Assembly (NCBI RefSeq): GCF_000238315.3
Contig: NZ_CP011924.1
Span: forward strand, 124,001 to 188,000
Direction: 5' to 3'
Length of the DNA stretch: 64,000 bases
Source of the DNA: Pseudoalteromonas piscicida
Lineage (GTDB): Bacteria > Pseudomonadota > Gammaproteobacteria > Enterobacterales > Alteromonadaceae
The notes beneath the pieces are model-generated. The model saw only the letters and a list, made by a program, of their open reading frames with translations, did not search any database and had not been told where the DNA came from. Made by a program: the position numbers and the translations under genes. Of the stretch, positions 16,760-26,200 are shown piece after piece. Position 1 is the stretch's first letter. Each line of letters opens with the position of its first letter.

Positions 16760-17776
16760 TCACCTTATCTTCATGTAATTCAGTGCTTTGCGTATTTTAT
16801 AGCGCCTCAATAAATTAAGTGGTTTACGCTTTAATCCAGCAGCAATTACGGTCTCTGTTGCTGCGAGTATGCGCTCGGCGCTTTTACCATCGCGGTAAGG
16901 GTGCACTTGCTGAATATATTGCTCAATACGTTCACTTTGTGCCTCAGACAGATTAAGTGCTTGTTCAACCGCTTCAGATAATTTGCCTGCGTCGGTAATA
17001 TTGATTAAGGCATCTTGAGGCTGGTGATTATTAAATGTGATAACCGGTTTACCAATTAGTAGCGACTCATCAACGGCGCTAGAGGTATCAGAAATCACCA
17101 CATCTGCTTGCTGAATAAGTGGAATGAGATTGTCATTCCCAGCGATTTCAAAATCGCTGATAGTTTCAAGTTCCATGTACATCTGTTGCCACTGCTGTTT
17201 CGTCTTAGGATGAAACTTAAGTTGGACTTTGTATTTTCCTGACTCTGCGAGCTGTTTGATTTGTGCATGTAATGCTTCAAGCGATGTGAGATTGGGTGAA
17301 AAAGTAGGAGCATACAGTATGACTGGCTTTTCATTCTCTTGCTTGGTGTAATCAAAATAAGGGTCGAGTTTTGGCCAGCCAGTTTCAATTACCGAGAAAT
17401 AACCATGTTTTTGTGCGAGTTGGTTAAATGGCGCGGTGGTAATTGGGCCGTGAGTACAATACAAATCGAAGAAACCGCGGATCCCAAAGTGACCTTTCTT
17501 TTTATATTCTAATCCGTGGAATACTTGCACTTTGGCACCTGGGAAAAAGTCAGGAACAACGTTTCCAGGTACAAATACTGCTCTGGGATTAAACGCTTTT
17601 ACGTCCTCTACGCTCAGTAACTCCGCTTCGTCTGGTGCAAGTGAACTTGAGTTTACATCTTTACCTTTTAAAAACCATTTCACCACGTCACCGTTAGCGC
17701 GGATAGCGTTTTGGAGGGGTCTCAGAATGGCAAAGCTATATGGCTGCTCAATGTAGAAAAGATAATGTTTAGGCAT
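16760..17776 (-). CDS. CDP-glycerol glycerophosphotransferase-like protein
   Basis: 338 residues resembling the TagF/CDP-glycerol:poly(glycerophosphate) transferase family (Glyphos_transf) with a GT-B-like fold. Seen: QVFHGLEYKKKGHFG near residue 85, LYAPTFSPN near 155, LKFHPK near 185 and DVVISDTSSAVDESLLIGKPVI near 235-255, the donor-binding pattern of the family. Relatives add polyol phosphates to teichoic acids or to capsules and O-antigens. In a Gram-negative a surface-glycan role is plausible, but no polysaccharide cluster adjoins it. The C-terminus is basic (KRKPLNLLRRYKIRK), suggesting membrane contact. Confidence 0.8.
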   Translation of the reverse strand: MPKHYLFYIEQPYSFAILRPLQNAIRANGDVVKWFLKGKDVNSSSLAPDEAELLSVEDVKAFNPRAVFVPGNVVPDFFPGAKVQVFHGLEYKKKGHFGIRGFFDLYCTHGPITTAPFNQLAQKHGYFSVIETGWPKLDPYFDYTKQENEKPVILYAPTFSPNLTSLEALHAQIKQLAESGKYKVQLKFHPKTKQQWQQMYMELETISDFEIAGNDNLIPLIQQADVVISDTSSAVDESLLIGKPVITFNNHQPQDALINITDAGKLSEAVEQALNLSEAQSERIEQYIQQVHPYRDGKSAERILAATETVIAAGLKRKPLNLLRRYKIRKALNYMKIR

Positions 17777-17890
17777 TGAAAGTCACTTATAAAATCAGAG
17801 TTTATGGTCAGTACTTTAGTGGCGCAACTAGGGCCAGAGCGATATTAGGCAAGATAATACCGCTTTTACCGCATCAATACCAAACATCCG

Positions 17891-18931
17891 TTACTCGGCT
17901 GTGTTGTTGCCGATACGTGAATGCACCTCAGTGGCTTGAGCCATCATGTTATCCATTAAGGTTTGTACGGATTCTATTTCTCGAATTAAGCCTTGAGATT
18001 GACCAATAAACTGCACGCCATGGTCTAAATCTCCGTGGATTGTGGCGGCTTCAAGCTTTTCGGTGGCGGCTCCAAAGAGCGACAGCATCTTAATTTTATC
18101 GAATTGAGATAACAGTCCTAGTAGTAGCTTCCATAAGGGCATGTCGACCATTTTGGCGGCCTTGAATGATTTTATGGTGGCCATGAAAAAGTTCATCGGG
18201 CGGCGCGTTGCCTTTTCAGCCATGGGGGTTTTCATTACTCGAGCATAAAGACCATCGAAGTTTTTGGAATAAATCGTCTGTTCAACGTCTTTTTCCACAA
18301 CGGTATCTTTGACATGCTGATGCAAAGGGCTTTCTTTAGATGTTGCAAAACGAGAGCCCATCGCAACGCCCTCTGCGCCAAGTGCTAGCGCGGCGATAAG
18401 TCCTCGACCATCGGCAAATCCCCCAGCGGCAATTACAGGTATATCGACAATATCGACTATGCTCGGCACTAAACACAGTGAAGTTACTTCACCGCCATGG
18501 GCTGCGGCCTCATGACCTGTAACTAATAGCGCATCAACGCCAGATTTTTGTGCTGCTAATGCATGCTTTTGCGTCACCACAGTGGCAATGACTTTTCCGC
18601 CGTAGGCTTTAGCCGCCTGCACTAGCCAATCGCCTTTTCCTAAAGAAAAATTGATAACAGGCACTTGCTCTTCTAATGCGACTTTGGCATTTTCTTTGGC
18701 GCCTGGCATCATTAACGTCACGCCAATACCAAAAGGCTTATCGGTGAGTTCACGAATTTTTCGTATTGCTTGACGTGTCTCGTTTTGACTGAGCGGGCCC
18801 GTGGCTAAAATACCTAAGCCACCAGCATTGCTCACTGCCGCAACAAGCTCAGGGACAGAAATCCAGCTCATGCCGGGTAATATAATGGGTTTTTCGATGC
18901 CGAATAATTCGGTGATAGCAGTTTTCATCAT
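17891..18931 (-). CDS. NAD(P)H-dependent flavin oxidoreductase, nitronate monooxygenase type
   Basis: 346 residues of the 2-nitropropane dioxygenase/nitronate monooxygenase family, an FMN-dependent TIM barrel. Seen: IEKPIILPGMSWIS at the N-terminus, SNAGGLGILATG, the VTGHEAAAHGG active-site loop near residue 140, and the phosphate-binding IAAGGFADGRG and LGAEGVAMGSRF segments. The C-terminal about 100 residues form the family's helical cap. It may detoxify nitronates or act as an enoyl reductase. It is a single gene, with the 59-residue membrane protein gene divergent upstream. Confidence 0.88.
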   Translation of the reverse strand: MMKTAITELFGIEKPIILPGMSWISVPELVAAVSNAGGLGILATGPLSQNETRQAIRKIRELTDKPFGIGVTLMMPGAKENAKVALEEQVPVINFSLGKGDWLVQAAKAYGGKVIATVVTQKHALAAQKSGVDALLVTGHEAAAHGGEVTSLCLVPSIVDIVDIPVIAAGGFADGRGLIAALALGAEGVAMGSRFATSKESPLHQHVKDTVVEKDVEQTIYSKNFDGLYARVMKTPMAEKATRRPMNFFMATIKSFKAAKMVDMPLWKLLLGLLSQFDKIKMLSLFGAATEKLEAATIHGDLDHGVQFIGQSQGLIREIESVQTLMDNMMAQATEVHSRIGNNTAE

Positions 18932-19028
18932 TGTTATTCTACTGGTCAGATGTGTTTATGAGCATAGCTGGAATTTTGCTTGAAGTGAATACTGGTTGTA
19001 AGATACCTGTTTAGAAAGAGGAACTAAG

Positions 19029-19208
19029 ATGAACGTAGTTATATTATTAGTGAGTTTAGTCATCGCGTTGGTCGTCTTGATACCATTATTGGAAAAGTAT
19101 CAGCAGCGTTTAGGGCTAGATAAAATGCAAAAATATGCCAAATATGTACTGCCTTTATTAATGGTGACGCTGATCATTAAACTTATCTACGTTTTGGTGG
19201 TTGGGTAA
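19029..19208 (+). CDS. Small two-helix membrane protein (59 residues)
   Basis: A short frame starting at ATG 19029 with GAGGA before it and ending TAA at 19206-19208. The sequence is two hydrophobic helices (NVVILLVSLVIALVVLIPLL and YVLPLLMVTLIIKLIYVLVV) joined by a charged loop (EKYQQRLGLDKMQKYAK). No homologue is recognised. It lies between the nitronate monooxygenase promoter and the 3' end of the polymer-synthesis operon, convergent with the latter. Confidence 0.6.
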   Translation: MNVVILLVSLVIALVVLIPLLEKYQQRLGLDKMQKYAKYVLPLLMVTLIIKLIYVLVVG

Positions 19209-19209
19209 C

Positions 19210-19237
19210 AAGCGCCGAGCTATTTTTTGCGGCGCTT
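19210..19237. terminator. Hairpin at the 3' end of the polymer-synthesis operon
   Basis: AAGCGCCG (19210-19217) and CGGCGCTT (19230-19237) form a perfect 8-bp stem with a 12-base loop, overlapping the stop codon of the 19220-23287 gene. There is no U-tract after the stem on either strand, so its strength is uncertain. Confidence 0.45.
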
Positions 19238-22200
19238 ACCATTTTGTAACTTCAACCATCCAGGTTTTTGCGAGCGATTTAATTCACTTAAAATAAGGGT
19301 TGCCTTTTCTATTGTGATCCTAAAATCGGCGATATCTTTGTATACCTGAACTGCTATTTTCTTTCTTTTTACCGCCGCGCCGGCATCTAAAAATGACTCG
19401 ACCAATTTATTCAAAAAGCGTGTTAGTGGCGAGCGAGCCCGAGTATTATCTTTACTTTCTAAGCGTTGCATTTGTTGCTCTAGTTTGCGCTTTATTTGCG
19501 TCAATTCGGCTTGGCTAAATTCGCTTTGAGCATTGGGCAACGTTTCGAACAAGTCGAGCTTGTCAGCTAAGTATTGGCATTCAATCGCGCTGAGCTCCTC
19601 TTGTTGTAAAATTCTACTTAAGCCATTTCTAAACTCAGTTTGTGTCACGCTGCGGCGGCTTAGGCGCTCGCAATGCTGATGAAACAACTGCCACTTTTGC
19701 CACATGTACACATAGCCCAGTCCCGCACCTTTGATATTTTGCATGCCGACGATAATTTGGTGTTCATTTGGCAGTGCTTGTTTGGCAATGATTTGGTTTA
19801 AGGCATCAGGCTTGATGTCACTATCATGCACTAACGTACATTTGAGGGCGGCAAGTTGCTCTGCAAGCGCTGCTGTTTGCGAAAGCCTGGTGCTCAGGTC
19901 TTCAACTTCCAAAAGCGACTGGGCAATCGTCCACGCCTCAAAACGCTTTAGAGTGGGCTGATGTGTGTCGTCTTCGCTATTAAGTTGCGATTGCAGCGAG
20001 TCGAGACTTGAAAACGCAGACTCAGGCAGCTTGGTTGCCGTAGTATTTAATGATGCGATCAGTGCATCTCGCGATAATGTGAGCCTAAAGCGTGTGAGTA
20101 AATCGCGCAGTGCGTCGTGGTCGTTATTGCTGAAAATACTGTGTAAGAGATTATCCAGTGCAACCATAAAGTACTTAAAGAAGCCATCGATATTGGTGCC
20201 GATCACCACAATGGCATCAAAATGCAGATCATTGGCCAGAATGTTCGCAAATACTTGCGAGCGCGCTACGCGGTCGTTGCGATTATTAATCAGAGCAACA
20301 ATTTGCCCCTGCTTTCCCTGTTCGACGATGTTTAAGCGTTTCCAATTTTCTATCGTTGCTAGGCGTTCGTTGGCAGACATGCTGTTGATAAAGCTTTGAC
20401 TGATTGCACCAATCTTTGCGGTCGTAAACTGCTGAAGCACGCCAACATCGGGAATAACCCTAGAAGCCGTTTCTTTGAACACATAGTCTTTATTGATGCC
20501 AATATATTGCGCCATTTTGCAGACTAAGGCGATGTTATCCGGATGCTCAACATAGGGGTACTTTGCGAGAATGTCAGGCGTGATTTGATACCCATCACCC
20601 CAATGAATTTGAATGAGCGAAGTGTTTTTTTGCTCTGCCGCCAAGTTGAGCACGGAGGCCATATTCTGCTCGGCGGTGAACACTTGGGTGTTGTAGCCCA
20701 AAAAGGCAGACATTTCTTTTGCTACATCCAAACCTGTTGGGCCCAAAATATCTTCATGATCCGGGTAGGCATTAGTAATGGTAGCAAAATTGTCTTTCAT
20801 CCAGCGCACTAGAATTTTCACATATCTCGGAGTCAGGCCCATACATTCCCACAGGAAAACGTCCGCTTTTACCTGTTTTGCAAAATGTAGCACATCAGCT
20901 TGCTCCCAAATACTCGCTTTATCGAAAGGCCGAAATAGCGGGATCTCATATTGCTCACCAGAAATTTTTGAATAGATAAGCATCGCTTCACAGCCCGTGG
21001 TCTTGCTCACGACTCTCAGCGCCAAGCTGCTAAATAAAGCTGACTTCAGCCTCTCGGTTCCTGATTTTCCTCGTGTTCCCCAGCCGCCAATGGACACCGG
21101 AATGTGTTTGCGATTTTGCTTTATTCTTTTACTGACATAAATATGCCGAGTCCAAAAGTAGCTAATAAATGCAAGCACAAAGAAAACCAGCTGCGAAATA
21201 CTATTTTGATAAATGGCATCGACGTATTCTTTAAAGCTGCTCCAAATGGTGAGTAGCGCTGAGGTGGCACCAGAGCGAGTATAAAGTTGCTGAATGTCTT
21301 TCGCGACAGGAAAGGGCGTTTTTGCGATGTCGCCATAGGCACTAAAGCGTAGCGAAAACCCCAGCGTGTTAAGTGCATCCAAATACTTACCTTGCTCAAG
21401 TTCGTTGCCTTTTCGTAAGCGGTCTAGCTCTGCAAACTGCCATGTTATGGTCCAGTACGCCTTAAGGCGTCGCCACAAAGTTGATGGCGGAGTAACGGCT
21501 AAAATACCATCCGGCGTATAGGTTTTGGCGTCTTCTTTACTGTGGTCATTAGTCAGTACACTTAGCAAAAAGTCGAGTAATGGTAGATGTGGTCGACTCG
21601 TTTGTTCGGCGATATTAAAGAGCAACTCCCCCGGCACTTTTGTTTCGCTAATTTCCGCGGTAGTGCAGCTAGGGACGTGGATCGATACGCTGGGCTTTTT
21701 CGCTTTGGTATGAGAATAGCTTTGACGTTTATCGGTACTTGGTTGTCTTATTTCGTGTATTACTCGCCACAACCTTCTTGCTTGACGATAGCCTTGTTGG
21801 ATACGCCAGCCAGCTTTTGTTTTTGAGGCATTAAGACTTTGACCGCGCTGCGCGATATAAGAAAGTGAGCGGCCCAGTTCATCACGAGACCAAGTTGCCA
21901 GTGCGTCACTTTGTTCGTTGGCTTCAAGGGAAGCGTTGAGCTGCGCGATGATGGCTTGATGATAGAAGCTACCTAGCTGCTCTCTGGCTCTGGCGATATA
22001 ACGGCAAACGGCGATGTTCGTTTCGTTCGATAAGCAGTCATTTAAGGTATCAATAAACCTTTTGAAGCAGAGATCGGCTTGATTTGATTCAAGTTGCATA
22101 TTCAGCATAATACGCGCGCTTTGCTCAAGCGCTAAGCGCTTGAGCTGCATACTAAAGTCGCCTGTTAGCACACGTTGCCACAGTAAAAATGCAAAATCGT

Positions 22201-23287
22201 GTTGGCAAAAGCGGTCGGCGGATAACTGTTTTATCAAGGTAAAAAGTACGGCATTCTCATTCTCTTGCTCAAACCGCTTGGCGATTAACTCTTGTGCAAA
22301 CGATGTGGGATAAAACTCGACAAACTCTAGCGTAACCTGGCGCACCCTAGGTAAGGTGTGCTCGCTGAGTGCACAAAGCATATTGAGATCTTTTTCTGTA
22401 AGCTTTGGCTGGCTGACAATAATTTTAGGAAAGATACTCAAAATATAGAGTACTTCGGCATCAACTTGCTGACTATTTTCAATATCGTTCGCTTCTTCAA
22501 GCAAAGCCCACATGTAGGCACGAATAAAGGTGGGGCGTTGATGTATTAAGATCTCTAAAATATCGACGATTGCCTGATAGGGCATATTGTCAGACTCAAG
22601 CAATTCAATAAGTTTGGCGATAAGCTCTGCGTCTAATTCTGAGTCGACCTCATAGTTGTTTAAGGTTGCGACCATATTCACCAGTGCGCGGATCAAGCCA
22701 TGACGAATATGTTGATTTTGACTATGGGCGAGTAAATTTAAGCAAAATGGCTGTAAATCCAAGCGTTGCCAGGCATTTTCTAGGGTATCGTGGTGAGCAC
22801 GTAAATATCGATTCGTTAGCGCCCCAAGTTTGGCGATTAAAAATTTAACCTGTTGCTCAATAGCGGCAACTTGATGTTGATATCGAGCAACTACAGCACC
22901 TTCGTCAAACCATCGTGAAAAAGCTTTTTTATCTTGTTCTAACGCGGCTTTAGTGGTGCCAAGTTCTTGAGCATATGCAATAATATGAAGCTCTTTTTCA
23001 CTGGCAAATTCAGACTTAGCGATACGCTGTACAAATCCGGTGTGGGATACCTCAAGCAGCAAAATTTGCTCATGTAGAGTCTCAATTTTATGGCGTAAAA
23101 AGGCGATAGATTGAAGTACCAGCCAGTCGGTTTCATCCTCGTTTTCAGGGCGATTGTAAATGAGTTCCCATGCACACAATTCGTCGATCAACGCACTGTA
23201 TTTATGTTGATACAAGTTCAGCCAAAACTTTTCAGTTTCGGCAAAAAATAGGGCTTCTAATTGACTCTTTAAGGCTTCAACGCTCAT
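19220..23287 (-). CDS. pgsB: PgsB/CapB-like polyamide ligase fused to large helical N-terminal domain
   Basis: 1355 residues; typical PgsB is about 400. Residues 1 to about 690 are helical and HEAT/ARM-like (repeated Leu-rich pairs such as VDILEILIHQRPTF). A membrane helix follows near 699-717. A Mur-ligase-type domain starts with the nucleotide loop GGWGTRGKSG at 734-743. After it come SKTTGCEAMLIY, LWECMGLTPRY, NAYPDHEDILGPT, EHPDNIALV, LINNRNDRVARSQ and GMQNIKGAGLGY, in the same order as in Bacillus PgsB (GIRGKST, KTTG, ECMA, EDHMDVMGPT, NCRPDRVDR, GNIHGA). This supports ATP-dependent amide-bond synthesis at the inner membrane. Its start overlaps the preceding gene by 11 bp. The actual monomer is unknown. 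Confidence 0.85.
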   Translation of the reverse strand: MSVEALKSQLEALFFAETEKFWLNLYQHKYSALIDELCAWELIYNRPENEDETDWLVLQSIAFLRHKIETLHEQILLLEVSHTGFVQRIAKSEFASEKELHIIAYAQELGTTKAALEQDKKAFSRWFDEGAVVARYQHQVAAIEQQVKFLIAKLGALTNRYLRAHHDTLENAWQRLDLQPFCLNLLAHSQNQHIRHGLIRALVNMVATLNNYEVDSELDAELIAKLIELLESDNMPYQAIVDILEILIHQRPTFIRAYMWALLEEANDIENSQQVDAEVLYILSIFPKIIVSQPKLTEKDLNMLCALSEHTLPRVRQVTLEFVEFYPTSFAQELIAKRFEQENENAVLFTLIKQLSADRFCQHDFAFLLWQRVLTGDFSMQLKRLALEQSARIMLNMQLESNQADLCFKRFIDTLNDCLSNETNIAVCRYIARAREQLGSFYHQAIIAQLNASLEANEQSDALATWSRDELGRSLSYIAQRGQSLNASKTKAGWRIQQGYRQARRLWRVIHEIRQPSTDKRQSYSHTKAKKPSVSIHVPSCTTAEISETKVPGELLFNIAEQTSRPHLPLLDFLLSVLTNDHSKEDAKTYTPDGILAVTPPSTLWRRLKAYWTITWQFAELDRLRKGNELEQGKYLDALNTLGFSLRFSAYGDIAKTPFPVAKDIQQLYTRSGATSALLTIWSSFKEYVDAIYQNSISQLVFFVLAFISYFWTRHIYVSKRIKQNRKHIPVSIGGWGTRGKSGTERLKSALFSSLALRVVSKTTGCEAMLIYSKISGEQYEIPLFRPFDKASIWEQADVLHFAKQVKADVFLWECMGLTPRYVKILVRWMKDNFATITNAYPDHEDILGPTGLDVAKEMSAFLGYNTQVFTAEQNMASVLNLAAEQKNTSLIQIHWGDGYQITPDILAKYPYVEHPDNIALVCKMAQYIGINKDYVFKETASRVIPDVGVLQQFTTAKIGAISQSFINSMSANERLATIENWKRLNIVEQGKQGQIVALINNRNDRVARSQVFANILANDLHFDAIVVIGTNIDGFFKYFMVALDNLLHSIFSNNDHDALRDLLTRFRLTLSRDALIASLNTTATKLPESAFSSLDSLQSQLNSEDDTHQPTLKRFEAWTIAQSLLEVEDLSTRLSQTAALAEQLAALKCTLVHDSDIKPDALNQIIAKQALPNEHQIIVGMQNIKGAGLGYVYMWQKWQLFHQHCERLSRRSVTQTEFRNGLSRILQQEELSAIECQYLADKLDLFETLPNAQSEFSQAELTQIKRKLEQQMQRLESKDNTRARSPLTRFLNKLVESFLDAGAAVKRKKIAVQVYKDIADFRITIEKATLILSELNRSQKPGWLKLQNGKRRKK

Positions 23288-26200
23288 GTAAATCTTGCTC
23301 TAATAAATGACTTAGCTGTAACGATTCAAAAATAATTTCATCGTGAGCATAGGGGGCAAAAGCGGTTTGCTGTAAGTTGCCTAAACGTACTTGTAGCCCA
23401 ACCTGATGGGTATTGTTAAACCAGTCTTGAGTCCAAGTTACACCTAACCAACCCGCGGTGTTATGACTAAAGTCAAAGCCCGTTTGCCAACCCAATTGAG
23501 TTAAGTATTGCCATGTTGGATTAGGACGGTTCTGATCGGCAAATACATAGCTTGATGTTAATCCGGCATGAAAAATATGGCCTTGATAAAATTGATACCA
23601 ATCAAATGAAAACAGTGCATTGTCGAGCGTTTGCCAATCTTGATTTGACGTCAGTGTAACGCCGGAGCTGAAGTAACTATCAACCCAAGGCTGATAGCGC
23701 AGCCCAGCATGCGCTTGCCAGCCGTGCTTGTGATTATTACGGTAAAAGGTGTACATATCAGGACCAATTTGCTCGTCTGCAATAAATTCGTCCTTGCTGA
23801 TACTGGTGTACGTGTAAAAAGGCTGCCACCACCAAATGCTTCTAAAACCGCTGTTATAACGGTGAATTTGGCCAAACTTTGCCGAAATACTAGAGCTTAA
23901 ATGGGTTTCACTGATTGCCGTTGCATCCTGCCAGCGATTACGCATTCTTGCTTCTGCAAACCAGTTCGACTGCTGTGAGAGCCAATCATATTGACCATTA
24001 ATAGAGAAGGTGTCTTGGTGATGATTATCCATCGTGTAGAAAGTATCGATGCGGTACCAGTTATTCTCATCCTTCACTCTCAATGATACACCTAAATCGA
24101 GTGTGGTACGGCTGGGGCTAGGCTCCGTTGTCTGTACAATGTCGTCGCTATCAATATTCAAAAATCCTTCGACGCCAGTGCTACTTTCATCAGTTTCAAT
24201 GCGAGCTTGCTGAAATTCGGGCTCAGCACTTGTTGGTGTTAACTGTTGCTTGGCTTTTAAGAACATTGGCACTTCAGGTACTAGATTAACGCGGTGCAAT
24301 GTTGGACTTAACGTCCAGATAGACATGCGTGCTAACGTTGGTTGTTGCTGGCCGCTTAGTGAGACTTGTCCTGCTGGGTGAAAATAGGTGGCTTCATTTC
24401 TAATACCATCGGCAAAGGTTTCAATTTTAATCAGACTATCTCGAGTTAATTTCGCCGTGATTGGGGTTGTTTCATCAGAGCGATAAAAAATCTGCCTCGT
24501 ATCCAATGGGATATCACGCCATTGACCTTGGTTGAAGTATTGCGGACGTACGCTCACGCTTTGCCCCGATAGAGGGTTGAGCCAACGTAATTGCAATAGT
24601 CCCTGTTGCGTCTCGATTTGTTTAATGCCGTAATAGAGCGGTTGCGTTGGCTGCAATGAGATCACATCACCTTGATTTGGCCCTACTAGTTCTACATTAG
24701 CAGGCGGTGCTACGATTTGCTTGGCGGAAGAGTAGGCAAACTTTACCCTTACTTGCACTTGTTGATACTCAGAAAAATCAATAGTCAGTATTTCGTTTGC
24801 TCTGAGCGGCAGGCCTGACGGCTGATTTTCTGTGAGGTGTGCGGTGATCTGGTCACCAACGCTTTGCGCCGCAAGCGTATCAACTTTTACCTTTTGTGTG
24901 CCAACATAGCTAGTGTATTGTTCCGCAGCAAGCCATTGACCATAGCGCATCAAGCGGGCATATAAATCGGTTAAAACGGCATCACCCGATAAGCTTGGCT
25001 GTAGACGTTGAAGGACCCTGTTGTAGCTTTCATTAGACAATATTTGCTGACTCAATTGATACAAGGCATTTATCGCAATTTCTTTAGCGCTGAGCTCATT
25101 TGCTATACGCGCTTCAGCGCGACTAACCAAGAGTGCAGACTTATCTGTAAAAGCCGGAGTATTCGCGGTGTCTGGTTGCACCCGGATCTCTACAAACAAC
25201 TCATTATTACTGAAAAGCGTGAGGCTTTCATTTGCTGCTAATTGAATATATTGCTGTGATGCAATGGATAACCGAGTCGCTTGTGGTTGCAATTGTAAGT
25301 TTGCTGCAATATCACTAAATATGGGTAAAAGCCGGGTTTTGGTGTTGTGTTCATACAGTAACCATTGGGTATTTTTGTATTCTTGTCCTTGGTAGGCTGC
25401 ACGTGCACTTAGCTTGAGCGTCAAAGGTGTTTTAGCAACCAGCTTGATTGGTTTATCTGAACTTAGCGGATAGTGCTCAGTTTGATCATCCAGTGACTCC
25501 ACGACTTGTAAACCATAGTGACTGAGGCTGTATTGTGGTTCGGTAAGTTCATTTGTTTGAATTGCCGCGATTTGTTCGGCCTGTTTTGGTGTTAATGCCA
25601 TTTGCTGGCTTGTCCACAGCGCTTCTTGCTGAAGCCCGGAGTCAAGTAGATATGTCAACAGGATATCATTGCATTGATATTGCGTGATATCGGTTTCGTG
25701 GGCAGCGCATAATAGGCTAGCTTGGATATATTCATTCCTTGCTAAATATCTCGAGAGTAGCTCATTGGCAGCGTATTCTCTTAAAGATTGGGCGGTGCTT
25801 TTAAGCAATGACTTTAGTAACACCTCGGCGTTTCCACTGCGTTCTAGCTGAGTCAAAATAGCAATATTAAGTTGCCAAGCCATTAACGTAACTTGCTCAC
25901 TATGACCACTCAAATACGGCTTTAGTTTTGCAAGCGCCATGAGGGGTTTGGTCTTTGCTACCATTTGCAGTTCCGCAAGCACTTTAGTGGCGGTAAACTG
26001 GTCGTGGCTGTCTGTCTTAACGCTTATTTCCGGCGCACTCAGCCCACTCAGTGATAAATGATAAGTGTCCGCTCGATTTTGTTTGCTTCTTGCCAACAGA
26101 CCTTGAACGAGTGGCCCTTGGCCTAGCGTTTCTTGCGTCATGGTCAAGAAGTCGGGAAATGGTTGTAATCGGTTGACTGCTACAGCGATATCAAGCGCTT

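Noticed and set aside
16563..16763. 66-codon minus-strand frame across the second tandem peptide gene
   Set aside because: It is antisense to a gene with ribosome site, conserved leader and terminator; its own translation has no meaning.
17776..18009. 77-codon plus-strand frame starting at 17776
   Set aside because: It overlaps the 3' end of the nitronate monooxygenase gene in antisense, with no family resemblance and no ribosome site.
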